From the NCBI GenBank assembly GCA_004282875.1, contig SHLT01000021.1, positions 1 through 34,093 of the forward strand: a DNA stretch of 34,093 nt. The letters are read 5' to 3'. The translations under genes and the position numbers were made by a program. Positions 8,768 to 18,202 of this stretch are shown in pieces. The notes under the pieces are model-generated. The model had not been told where the DNA came from. It saw nothing but the letters and a program-made list of their open reading frames with translations, and ran no database searches. Position 1 is the first letter of the stretch. The number at the start of each line of letters is the position of its first letter. The DNA comes from Chromatiales bacterium (GTDB taxonomy: Bacteria > Pseudomonadota > Gammaproteobacteria > Steroidobacterales > Woeseiaceae).

Positions 8768-9456
8768 GCCAGCTCGTCCTGCCACTGCGGCTTGCGGACC
8801 ACGCTGTATTCGCGAGCTTTCTTGATGACGGCAATGAGACGCTGGTCGCCACGCTTGCAGGCCTTGCGGCCGGCGATACTGGGCAGGGTTGCTGGCTGTG
8901 GGGCGCGGTAGCGACAGGTAAGACGCATTTGCTGCAGGCCGTATGCGATCGAGCCGGCGATCGTGCGGTCTACCTGCCCCTTAAGATGCTGGCCGAGGCC
9001 GGTCCCGGCGTGCTCGAGGGCCTGGCGTCCCGGGAACTCGTCTGTATCGACGACGTGGGCACGGCGGCGGGGGACGAGGCCTGGGAGTTGGGACTGTTTA
9101 CGCTGTTCAATGACCTGCAGGAGTCCGGTGGCCGGTTGATCATCGCCGCGGCGGCGCCGCCGCGTGAGTGCGGATTCCTGCTGCCTGACCTGGCAAGCCG
9201 CATGTCACGCCTTCCGGTATTCCAGGTGCGCGCCCTCGGTGAGCCGCAGCGCGTGTCCGCGTTGCAGCTGCGAGCGCAGCACAGGGGACTGGAACTGCCT
9301 GATGAGACCGCCGCCTACCTGATCAGGCGCAGCCGGCGTGATATGGCCAGTCTTTACGGTCTGCTCGACAAGCTGGATCTCGAAGCCTTGCGCGCGCAAC
9401 GGCGGCTTACGATTCCATTCGTTCGGGACGTCCTGAAACAGGACTTCGGCAGCTAG
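8764..9456 (+). CDS. hda: DnaA regulatory inactivator Hda
   Basis: Hda promotes hydrolysis of DnaA-ATP after the sliding clamp is loaded and so prevents re-initiation. The 230-aa protein carries at residues 3-8 the beta-clamp binding motif QLVLPL, matching the QLSLPL type of E. coli Hda. A Walker A GAVATGKT (47-54), a Walker B CIDDVGT, and an AAA+ lid follow. The arrangement distinguishes it from DnaA (no DNA-binding domain IV). It overlaps the permease gene by ATGA upstream. Its TAG stop shares a CTAG palindrome with the stop of convergent wrbA. Confidence 0.94.
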   Translation: MSQLVLPLRLADHAVFASFLDDGNETLVATLAGLAAGDTGQGCWLWGAVATGKTHLLQAVCDRAGDRAVYLPLKMLAEAGPGVLEGLASRELVCIDDVGTAAGDEAWELGLFTLFNDLQESGGRLIIAAAAPPRECGFLLPDLASRMSRLPVFQVRALGEPQRVSALQLRAQHRGLELPDETAAYLIRRSRRDMASLYGLLDKLDLEALRAQRRLTIPFVRDVLKQDFGS

Positions 9457-10046
9457 CCTTCGAGCCGCTGCGCAATGTCAGCGACGCGTTTGCCAAGCGT
9501 CTGCGCGGTCTGTTTTTCGTCGGCTGACAGGGAGTCCGGTTTCCTGTTCCAGGTGACATGGGTCGCGCCATAGGGAGTGCCGCCGGTCGTGGTCGACGAC
9601 AAACTTTCTTCGGTGTAAGGCACGCCGACGATCAGCATGCCATGGTGCAGCAATGGCACTGCCATACTCAGCAGCGACGTCTCCTGTCCGCCATGTAATG
9701 AACTCGACGACGCAAACAGACCGGCTGGCTTGCCGACGAGTGCACCTTTCAGCCAGCCTCCTACAGTGCTGTCCAGAAAGTACTTCAGCGGTGCCGCCAT
9801 GTTGCCAAAGTAGGCAGGACTGCCCAGGACCAGTCCTGCACATTCAGCGAGATCGTCGTTCTGTACATAGGGTGGGCCGGAATCGGGTACCTCGTCTGCA
9901 ACCGCTTCGGCCACCGTCGATACGGGTGGCACGGTTCGCAGCCGCGCCGACATGCCCTTGACCGCATCGATGCCTTTGCATACTTCGCGCGCCAGTGCCT
10001 CGGTGGCGCCGTTGCGCGAGTAATACAGAACCAGGATGTCGGACAT
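9453..10046 (-). CDS. wrbA: WrbA-like NAD(P)H:quinone oxidoreductase
   Basis: This is a flavodoxin-like FMN protein of 197 aa, probably cytoplasmic. Family features are the N-terminal phosphate loop YYSRNGATE, the segment GSPAYFGNMAAPLKYFLD, ASSSSLHGGQE and GGTPYGATH, all typical of WrbA. WrbA enzymes reduce quinones by two electrons. It follows arsC with a one-base TGATG overlap, so arsC-wrbA form one unit, as in Pseudomonas. It converges on hda with overlapping stops. Confidence 0.92.
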   Translation of the reverse strand: MSDILVLYYSRNGATEALAREVCKGIDAVKGMSARLRTVPPVSTVAEAVADEVPDSGPPYVQNDDLAECAGLVLGSPAYFGNMAAPLKYFLDSTVGGWLKGALVGKPAGLFASSSSLHGGQETSLLSMAVPLLHHGMLIVGVPYTEESLSSTTTGGTPYGATHVTWNRKPDSLSADEKQTAQTLGKRVADIAQRLEG

Positions 10047-10402
10047 CAGGACAACAGCTGATGTACGTTCTCGGGCGGGCGACCCATAACGGCTTTGCCG
10101 CTGGCCGTGTCGACGACAATGGGACGTTCGAGTACCTTCGGATGCGCAGCAACCCAGGCGGCGAGGGCCGCGTCGTCATCAAGGTCGGGCAGGTCGGGGG
10201 CGTTCTTGAACTCACTTTCGCCGCGTCGCAACAGGTCCGCCACTGACCCGCCCAGCTTCCCGGCGAGATCGAGTATTTCGGCGGCGGAGGGCGCTTCGTC
10301 CAGGTACCGGACGATCTTGGGCTCGAGGCCGGCGTTCCGGATGATTTCCAGCGTGTTTCTCGACTTGGAACAGCGGGGGTTGTGGTAGATCTTGAGCGAC
10401 AT
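10046..10402 (-). CDS. arsC: ArsC-family arsenate reductase (glutaredoxin type)
   Basis: This 118-aa protein has the ArsC signature HNPRCSKSRNTL with catalytic C11, and the conserved arginines in LLRRGE, ERPIVV and MGRPPENV, which bind the oxyanion in plasmid R773 ArsC. It probably reduces arsenate with glutathione/glutaredoxin. No ars operon regulator or efflux pump is nearby, which is usual for this chromosomal housekeeping copy beside wrbA. GAGGA lies a few bases before its ATG. Confidence 0.92.
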   Translation of the reverse strand: MSLKIYHNPRCSKSRNTLEIIRNAGLEPKIVRYLDEAPSAAEILDLAGKLGGSVADLLRRGESEFKNAPDLPDLDDDAALAAWVAAHPKVLERPIVVDTASGKAVMGRPPENVHQLLS

Positions 10403-10485
10403 GGGTTCCTCGGATGTTGGCGTTCGCGGGTGGAGAAACGCGCACTCTAGCAGGGTCCGGCAAGCGAGTCAGGCCCCGGAATGGC

Positions 10486-10514
10486 TTGACGCAGCGCCAT
10501 CCCGGTTGTAATTT
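10486..10514 (+). promoter_or_regulatory. candidate sigma70 promoter for DUF4398 lipoprotein gene
   Basis: TTGACG (10486-10491) and TAATTT (10509-10514) are spaced by 17 bases, about 40 bases before the GTG start. This is the best -35/-10 pair I noticed in the window. A TGTAAT at 10507-10512 is an alternative -10 with 15-base spacing. Confidence 0.45.
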
Positions 10515-10553
10515 GTCCTGCCGGGTTGGTCTCAGATAACTATAAGAAGAACC

Positions 10554-10865
10554 GTGCAACTCACTGGATTTAAAACAATTCTCAAAGGCATCCTGCTGTC
10601 CGCACTGCTGTATCTTGGAGCATGTGAAACCGCACCGCCGGTACAGGAGATGAGCGACGCCCGACAGGCGATCGCGGTCGCCAGGGAAGCCGGCGCCGAA
10701 GAGCGCGCGGCATTCCACCTGAAAGCGGCCGAGGACTACCTCGAAAGCGCGCAACAGGCCCTGAACGAGCGTGCCTATTCCGAGGCGCGCCGCGACGCCA
10801 AGCAGGCGAAGATGAAGGCGCTCGACGCGCTCAAGGCCAGCGAGTCGTCCGAAAAAGACGAGTAG
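10554..10865 (+). CDS. small DUF4398-type lipoprotein
   Basis: This is a 103-aa predicted lipoprotein. Its hydrophobic leader ends in the lipobox LGAC with C24 as the acylated residue. The mature part is an Ala/Glu-rich helical hairpin (ARQAIAVAREAGAEERAA, then AEDYLESAQQALNER), which matches the DUF4398 pattern of TPR-like helices seen ahead of OmpA-type proteins. The start is GTG with AGAAGAA upstream. Acylphosphatase begins 7 bases after the stop. The role is unknown, probably in the envelope. Confidence 0.8.
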   Translation: MQLTGFKTILKGILLSALLYLGACETAPPVQEMSDARQAIAVAREAGAEERAAFHLKAAEDYLESAQQALNERAYSEARRDAKQAKMKALDALKASESSEKDE

Positions 10866-10872
10866 TTCCCCC

Positions 10873-11145
10873 ATGTCGCATGAGGCCCGGTTGTTCACGA
10901 TCTACGGACGCGTGCAGGGTGTCTGGTTTCGTGACAGCACTCGACGCGAAGCGCAGCGTCTTGCCATTGCGGGACACGCGATTAATTTGCCGGACGGCAA
11001 CGTCGAGGTACTGGCCTGCGGCGCGCCTGATGCACTGCGCGAACTGGAAACCTGGTTGCAGTCGGGGCCGCCGCTCGCATCGGTGTCGCGGGTTGATTCA
11101 GTCGTGGTCGAAGCCACCCCAACCACGGGGTTCAGAATCGGCTAG
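10873..11145 (+). CDS. acyP: acylphosphatase
   Basis: It hydrolyses acyl phosphates such as carbamoyl- or acetyl-phosphate. It is 90 aa, the standard length. The phosphate-binding loop GRVQGVWFR contains catalytic R20, and N38 in HAINLPDGNVEV is the water-orienting Asn. The fold-completing C-terminal FRIG matches family members. It follows the lipoprotein gene by 7 bases. Its stop overlaps that of the convergent transglycosylase at CTAG. Confidence 0.95.
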   Translation: MSHEARLFTIYGRVQGVWFRDSTRREAQRLAIAGHAINLPDGNVEVLACGAPDALRELETWLQSGPPLASVSRVDSVVVEATPTTGFRIG

Positions 11146-11732
11146 GCCTGGAACCACTTCCTGCTGAGTTTATCGATCACCTTGTTCGGATACTTGCGCT
11201 TTCCAAGGCTACCGTTGTAGCGGCCGAGTGCACGTCGCAGATCGCCGTTTTCCTTGTCGTAATAGAAGCGCAGAATGGTGCAGCCGTAGCGCAGGTTGGT
11301 GTCGGTATGGAGCAGGTTGTCGTCGGGACGACCGATTTCATCAAGCCAGAACGGCATGATCTGCATGAGCCCGAGTGCCCCGGCAACCGACACGGCATAG
11401 CGATCAAAATTGCTCTCGACTTCGATGACCGCGAGGATGAGCTCCGGCGGTAACTCGACGCGCTTCGCTTCCATGTGGACCAGCGTGAGCAATTCTATGC
11501 GTTCCGCGGGGTCCCGGACCTGGCGTTCCAGGCGGCGCGACATGTCCGTGAGCCATACCTCGGCGTCGAACCGGTCGGTGAAGCTGGGCGCGTCGGTGGC
11601 GGCGTTCCGCAGCACCTCGCGCAATTCGGGATCGGCTCCCGCATCCTGCGCCTGCGCCGCGGCAGCCGCCAAAAAGAGCAGACAGGCGCAGGCGGCGCGC
11701 CTTAGCGCCATGATTCGATGATGCCAATTCAT
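11142..11732 (-). CDS. SLT-type lytic transglycosylase
   Basis: This 196-aa exported protein has a signal peptide (ACACLLFLAAAAAQA). Its SLT/goose-lysozyme-like domain holds the motif AVIEVESNFDRYAVSVAGAL followed by GLMQIMP, with catalytic E106. It would cleave peptidoglycan glycan strands to 1,6-anhydro products in the periplasm. The final NGSLGKRKYPNKV segment is common in MltC/Slt-like C-termini. It lies 7 bases downstream of proS and may be co-transcribed. An alternative ATG at 11711 would give a shorter n-region. Confidence 0.9.
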   Translation of the reverse strand: MNWHHRIMALRRAACACLLFLAAAAAQAQDAGADPELREVLRNAATDAPSFTDRFDAEVWLTDMSRRLERQVRDPAERIELLTLVHMEAKRVELPPELILAVIEVESNFDRYAVSVAGALGLMQIMPFWLDEIGRPDDNLLHTDTNLRYGCTILRFYYDKENGDLRRALGRYNGSLGKRKYPNKVIDKLSRKWFQA

Positions 11733-11739
11733 ACAGGCC

Positions 11740-13446
11740 CTAGCTTATAGGTAAGTCCTTGAGTAATTTGAGAACTTCTTCACGTTTCAGGTCGCGCGAT
11801 TCGGTGTCGCGGCGGTGGCGGTACTCAAACTCGCCCTTGCTCAGGCCGCGATCGCCAATGACGACGCGGTGTGGAATACCGATGAGTTCGGCGTCGGCGA
11901 ACTTTACGCCGGGTCTGGCATCGCGGTCGTCGAGCAGCACCTCGAGCCCGGCATCGGTCAACTCGGCGTACAGCGCCTCGGACGCTTCCCGCACCTCATC
12001 GGACCGGTGCATGTTGATTGGCACGATGACAACATTAAACGGTGCCAGCGGCCCCGGCCAGATGATGCCGTTGTCGTCGTGGTTCTGTTCGATGGCGGCT
12101 CCGACGATGCGCGTAATGCCGATGCCATAGCAACCCATCTCCATCACGCGATTGGTGCCGTCGGGCGCCTGGACCGTGGCCTTCATGGCCTCGGAATACT
12201 TCGAGCCAAGCTGGAAGATGTGACCGACTTCGATGCCGCGTGCAATGCTCAGCGTCCCCGTGCCGCCCGGCGTGGGGTCGCCGGTGACGACATTGCGCAG
12301 GTCGAAGGTCTCCGGGTCCGGCAGGTCGCGGCCGAAATTGACGCCTTTGTAGTGGTAGCCGTTCTCGTTGGCCCCGCAGGAAAAGTCTGCCATCGACGCG
12401 ACCGCGTGATCAACGTACGTCGGTAGCGCCATGCCTACAGGTCCCAGCGAGCCGGGCTCGGCACCCAGGGCCTTGATGATGGTGCCTGTGTCGGCCATGG
12501 TCAGCGGCGAGGCGACGCCCTCGAGCTTCTGTGCCTTGACGGCATTGAGTTCGTGATCGCCGCGAAGAATCAGCGCGACGGGGCCGTCGGTGCCGTCGAC
12601 GATCAGGGTCTTGACCGTCTGCGCCGGCGTAATGTCGAGCATGGCGCAGAGGTCCGAGATGGCCTTGACGCCCGGCGTCGCAAATTTCTCGAGTTCCTGT
12701 GTCGCCGCCGACCGCTCGCCGGCGGACGGGAAGGTGGCCGCCGTCTCGATGTTCGATGCGTAATGGTCTGCGTCGCAATACGCGATGGCGTCCTCGCCGG
12801 AATCGGCCAGAACGTGGAATTCCTGCGACCGGCTGCCGCCGATCTCACCGCTATCGGCATCCACGACCCTGAATTTCAGCCCGAGGCGCTTGAATATCGC
12901 CGTATAGGCGGCGTGCATGCGATCGTAAGATTGCTGCAGGCCTTCCTGGTCCAGGTCGAAAGAGTAGGCGTCTTTCATAATGAATTCGCGCGAGCGCATC
13001 ACGCCGAATCTTGGGCGAATCTCGTCACGGAACTTGGTCTGGATCTGGTAGTAGTTAACCGGCAACTGCTTGTAACTGCGGAGTTCACGGCGTGCGACGT
13101 CGGTGATCACTTCTTCATGTGTCGGACCGAAGCAGTATTCACGGTCGTGGCGGTCCTGCATGCGCAGCAGCAGCGGCCCGTATTGCTCCCAGCGACCGGA
13201 TTCCTGCCACAGTTCGGCAGGCTGGACGGTCGGCATCAGCAATTCGAGCGCGCCCGCACGATCCATCTCCTCGCGAACGACGGACTCGACGATACGCAGG
13301 ACGCGCAGGCCGAGCGGCATCCAGGTGAACAGTCCTGACGAGAGTCTGCGAATCAGACCGGCCCGGAGCATGAGTTTGTGGCTGACAATTTCTGCTTCTG
13401 CAGGCACTTCCTTGAGCGTCGTCAGCGCGAATTCCGAAAATCGCAT
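11740..13446 (-). CDS. proS: prolyl-tRNA synthetase, bacterial type with editing domain
   Basis: This 568-aa class II synthetase charges tRNA-Pro. Motif 1 lies in the N-terminal 100 residues, and motif 2 shows [20 protein letters not shown]. An inserted YbaK-like domain (roughly residues 225-385) hydrolyses mischarged Ala-tRNA-Pro. Motif 3 is near [14 protein letters not shown], and an anticodon-binding domain closes the protein. The length is as in E. coli (572). It is divergent from the PSD-like gene. A TAGAAT on the minus strand in the gap is a possible -10. Confidence 0.97.
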   Translation of the reverse strand: MRFSEFALTTLKEVPAEAEIVSHKLMLRAGLIRRLSSGLFTWMPLGLRVLRIVESVVREEMDRAGALELLMPTVQPAELWQESGRWEQYGPLLLRMQDRHDREYCFGPTHEEVITDVARRELRSYKQLPVNYYQIQTKFRDEIRPRFGVMRSREFIMKDAYSFDLDQEGLQQSYDRMHAAYTAIFKRLGLKFRVVDADSGEIGGSRSQEFHVLADSGEDAIAYCDADHYASNIETAATFPSAGERSAATQELEKFATPGVKAISDLCAMLDITPAQTVKTLIVDGTDGPVALILRGDHELNAVKAQKLEGVASPLTMADTGTIIKALGAEPGSLGPVGMALPTYVDHAVASMADFSCGANENGYHYKGVNFGRDLPDPETFDLRNVVTGDPTPGGTGTLSIARGIEVGHIFQLGSKYSEAMKATVQAPDGTNRVMEMGCYGIGITRIVGAAIEQNHDDNGIIWPGPLAPFNVVIVPINMHRSDEVREASEALYAELTDAGLEVLLDDRDARPGVKFADAELIGIPHRVVIGDRGLSKGEFEYRHRRDTESRDLKREEVLKLLKDLPIS

Positions 13447-13548
13447 TGCGTTGGAACCTGGTGTGTATCAGCCGCGCATTCTAACCATTTCTTCCGATCT
13501 TTGTGGGTTTATGGGGCGGCCATATTGACTGGAGCCCCAATCCAAGGG

Positions 13549-14211
13549 ATGGTCCGTTCTCTTTCACAGGACAGGACTGTCAACTTGCGAGGTCAACGCA
13601 ATCCTTTTGTCGCCCAGGAAGGGCTTCCGATCCTGGTGCTGGTCGCCGCGTTGGTCGCATTGCTCCTGCGCTATTTCGAGCCGTGGCTGGCGCTCCTGCC
13701 GCTCGCGGCTTTTGTCTGGCTGGTCCTGCTGTTTCGGGATCCGCGACGCGAGATACCGCCGGTCGCGCTGGGCATAGTCAGCCCGGTTGACGGCGAGATC
13801 GTTGCGGTTGCCACGACCGATCGCTGCGTCGTGCAGGGCGAAGCGTATCGAGTGCGGATTCGCATCGACATGATGGGGGCGTACACGGCGCGCAGCCCGA
13901 TAGAGGGTCGCATCATGGACCTGCACTCGCGTGAGGAGGGCGTTGGTCCTGAGTGTCCGGCGAACGCACTTTGGGTTGAAACCGATGAGGGTGATAGCGT
14001 CGTGCTGCAGTTTCACGAGTACCGGTTCGGTCTCGCGCCCAAGTCTTTGGTCAAGCTGGGTGAGCGCGTTGGGCAGGGGCAGCGCTGCGCGTACGTTCGA
14101 CTGGCCCGTTTCGCCGAGTTGACCCTGCCGCTGGACGGCAAGGTGGAGGTAAAAGTAGGCGATCGCGTTACGGCTGGATGCGATCTCATTGGTGCGGTGC
14201 CTCATCCTTAG
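13549..14211 (+). CDS. phosphatidylserine decarboxylase-like protein lacking the pyruvoyl-forming site
   Basis: This 220-aa protein resembles the short, archaeal/rhizobial type of PSD. Two hydrophobic N-terminal segments (residues 28-63) are followed by FRDPRREIPP, IVSPVDGEIV and a beta-rich domain. In active enzymes the chain is cleaved at a Gly-Ser inside IRFGSRxDxYLP to make the pyruvoyl cofactor. Here the aligned segment is VRLARFAELTLP (residues 183-194), with Ala-Arg in place of Gly-Ser, and no LGST/GST occurs elsewhere. It is therefore unlikely to decarboxylate PS by the known mechanism. Start uncertain: the ATG at 13549 has a poorly spaced SD, and a TTG near 13587 is an alternative. 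Divergent from proS. Confidence 0.75.
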   Translation: MVRSLSQDRTVNLRGQRNPFVAQEGLPILVLVAALVALLLRYFEPWLALLPLAAFVWLVLLFRDPRREIPPVALGIVSPVDGEIVAVATTDRCVVQGEAYRVRIRIDMMGAYTARSPIEGRIMDLHSREEGVGPECPANALWVETDEGDSVVLQFHEYRFGLAPKSLVKLGERVGQGQRCAYVRLARFAELTLPLDGKVEVKVGDRVTAGCDLIGAVPHP

Positions 14212-14226
14212 TGGCAAACTATCGCA

Positions 14227-14898
14227 ATGGTTCAACCCGAACAGCAACGACGCGCCTATTTGCAGGCGATGGGCATCGACGTCTGGTTACCGCGCGATGC
14301 GGAGGAGCCAGAGGTCTTGCCGATGGCGTCTTCCGCGGCGGCCCTCGACTGGCCGGAGCTTCGCGAGTGCGTGGCCTCGTGCACGCGTTGCGAACTCTCG
14401 CAAAGCCGGACTAACACTGTGTTTGGCGTCGGTGATCCCCACGCTGACTGGCTGATCATCGGTGAAGCGCCAGGTGCGGAGGAAGATCGACGTGGCGAGC
14501 CATTCGTTGGCCGGGCGGGCCAGCTGCTCGACCAGATGCTGCTCGCCATCGGCCAAAGTCGTGACCGCGTGTTTATTGCGAATATTCTGAAGTGCCGCCC
14601 ACCGAACAATCGCGATCCGAAAACCGCTGAAGCCGCAGCCTGTCGCGAGTACCTGGATCGACAGATTGCGCTGATCAAGCCAAAGATCATCCTGGCTGTT
14701 GGCAAGATCGCCGCCCAGAACCTGCTCGGCTCGGACGATCCCGTGGGCCGCATGCGTGGACGCCCCCACGATCTCGATGGCATTCCGCTGGTTGTGACGT
14801 ATCACCCGGCGTACCTGTTGCGGAGCCCGTCCCAGAAAGCCAAGTCCTGGAGCGATCTGTGCCTGGCCGCGCGTCTTGCCGCGGAGGCCGCCGCATGA
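14227..14898 (+). CDS. family 4 uracil-DNA glycosylase (iron-sulfur type)
   Basis: It removes uracil from DNA. The 223-aa protein has the family 4 motif [17 protein letters not shown] (from residue 79) and the second motif [12 protein letters not shown]. The four [4Fe-4S] ligands fit C52, C55, C123 and C139 (CxxC, then C-x15-C). It is distinct from the Ung family. It overlaps rimI by ATGA, so the two are coupled. UDG-rimI neighbourhoods are common in Gammaproteobacteria. Confidence 0.93.
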   Translation: MVQPEQQRRAYLQAMGIDVWLPRDAEEPEVLPMASSAAALDWPELRECVASCTRCELSQSRTNTVFGVGDPHADWLIIGEAPGAEEDRRGEPFVGRAGQLLDQMLLAIGQSRDRVFIANILKCRPPNNRDPKTAEAAACREYLDRQIALIKPKIILAVGKIAAQNLLGSDDPVGRMRGRPHDLDGIPLVVTYHPAYLLRSPSQKAKSWSDLCLAARLAAEAAA

Positions 14899-15371
14899 TC
14901 ATGCCGATGGCGGAGCCGCCCACGACCCTTCGCGAAATGACGCATGACGATCTCTCGATGGTCTCCGATATTGAACGGCGGAGCTATGAGTTCCCGTGGA
15001 GTCACGGCGTCTTTCGCGACTGTCTGCTCGCGGGTTACCAGAATATCGTGCTCGTGCGCGAGGAGCGCGTCGCCGGTTATGGGGTGCTGTCGATTGCGGC
15101 AGGCGAGGCGCATATTCTCAATATTTGCATCGACCCGGAGTTTCGCTCGCGCGGCTACGGCGAGAAGATGCTCGATGAGATACTGTTCCGGGCTCGCGCC
15201 GCACTGGTCCGGGAGATTTTCCTCGAAGTGCGTCCCTCCAACGAACAAGCCATCGCGCTGTATCGCAAGAAGGGCTTCCACCAGGTTGCCAACCGGCCCG
15301 CGTACTACCAGGCAAATGAGGGCCGCGAAGACGCGGCCGTACTTGCCAAGAAACTTGTCATAGAAGACTAG
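14895..15371 (+). CDS. rimI: ribosomal protein S18-alanine N-acetyltransferase
   Basis: This is a GNAT-fold acetyltransferase of 158 aa. The N-terminal [14 protein letters not shown] is typical of RimI. The acetyl-CoA loop [15 protein letters not shown] and the C-terminal [13 protein letters not shown] are the GNAT A and B motifs. RimI acetylates the N-terminus of S18 and some other proteins. The ATG lies within the UDG stop (ATGA). A second in-frame ATG at 14904 is possible. prfC follows after 4 bases. Confidence 0.93.
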   Translation: MIMPMAEPPTTLREMTHDDLSMVSDIERRSYEFPWSHGVFRDCLLAGYQNIVLVREERVAGYGVLSIAAGEAHILNICIDPEFRSRGYGEKMLDEILFRARAALVREIFLEVRPSNEQAIALYRKKGFHQVANRPAYYQANEGREDAAVLAKKLVIED

Positions 15372-15375
15372 CTCA

Positions 15376-16945
<1,570 letters not shown>

Positions 16946-16956
<11 letters not shown>

Positions 16957-18202
16957 GGGACTCAATCGCAAGACCGTTGCCTGGGCGCTTTACGACTGGG
17001 CGAATTCGTCATTCGCACTCAGTGTGCTCGCGGTCCTGTTTCCGCTCGTTTTGCGAAATTACTGGAGTTCCGGTGACGATGCGGCGGCTGTCACCGCAAG
17101 GCTCGCATGGATTACGTTTGCGGCGAGTGTTGTGGTCTGTGTGACCGCGCCGCTGTTCGGCACGATTGCCGACGCGGGCGGGTATCGCAAGCGGTTCCTG
17201 TTTTTCCTGGCTTTGCTGGGCGCGCTTTCGACCGCAGCTCTCGGTGTGGTGGGTGTCGGTAACTGGCAGCTGGCGCTCGGTGTCTACCTGTTCGCGTCCA
17301 TCGGCTATTATTCATCGACGGTTTTCTACGACTCGCTCCTGATCGACGTCGCCGAACCGCGTTACTACAGCCTGGTTTCGACGCTCGGGTTTTCTCTGGG
17401 GTATCTCGGCGGCGCCGTCCTTCTCGCCGTACATCTCTGGATGGTCAAGTCGCCGCAGACCTTTGGGCTCGAGAGTACGGCTGAAGCGTTCAGCATGGCC
17501 TTCGTCTCGGTGGGCGCGTGGTGGCTCATCTTTCTCGTGCCCCTGTTGTTTTTCGTCTCCGAGCGGCACAGTCCCATCGAGGTAACCAGCGGTGCGGTGC
17601 GGGCAGCGTACAGGGAGCTTAAGTCGACGCTGCGTGAAATCAGGAAATACCGCAATCTCACGATATTCCTTGCGGCGTACTGGCTTTACGTCGGCGGGGT
17701 ATTCACGATCATCGCCATGGCCGTCGACTACGGCAAACGACTCGGGTTTGCCGATCAGGACCTCGTGTTTGCGCTGCTCGTAACGAATTTCGCAGGGTTT
17801 CCGGCAACACTCCTCTACGGACTGGCCGCGCAACGATTCGGTGCCAAGAAGGGCATTTATTTCGCCCTGGCCGTGTATATCGGCGCCTGCATCTGGGGCG
17901 TGGTCATGAATACGTTCGAGGAGTTCCTGGTCATGGCGATCATCATCGGATGCGTACAGGGCGGCGTGCAGGGGCTAAGCCGTTCACTGTATGCGTCACT
18001 CATTCCTCCCGAACAGCCGGGTGAGTTTTTCGGTTTCTACAACATGACCACGAAATTCGCACACGTGCTGGGGCCCGCAATGGTGGCTGTCACGGCGATG
18101 CTTTCCGATGAACCGAAGTGGGTGTTGCTGGTGTTGATGCCGCTATTTATAAGCGGCGCATTTCTTCTCGCGCTGGTCCGCGAACGTCCTGTCAGCGCAT
18201 AG
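16946..18202 (+). CDS. UMF1/Atg22-like MFS transporter
   Basis: This is a 418-aa membrane protein with about 12 hydrophobic helices. The opening [14 protein letters not shown] is the hallmark of the UMF1 family (Atg22-like, vacuolar amino-acid effluxers in yeast). [20 protein letters not shown] in the second half is also typical. The substrate in bacteria is unknown. The GTG start lies inside the end of prfC. The last 11 bases overlap the 3' end of the convergent transglutaminase gene, with no terminator between them. Confidence 0.9.

Noticed and set aside
10046-10402. An arsenic resistance operon
   Set aside because: Only arsC is present; no arsR, arsB or acr3 is near. The arsC-wrbA pair is a common housekeeping arrangement.
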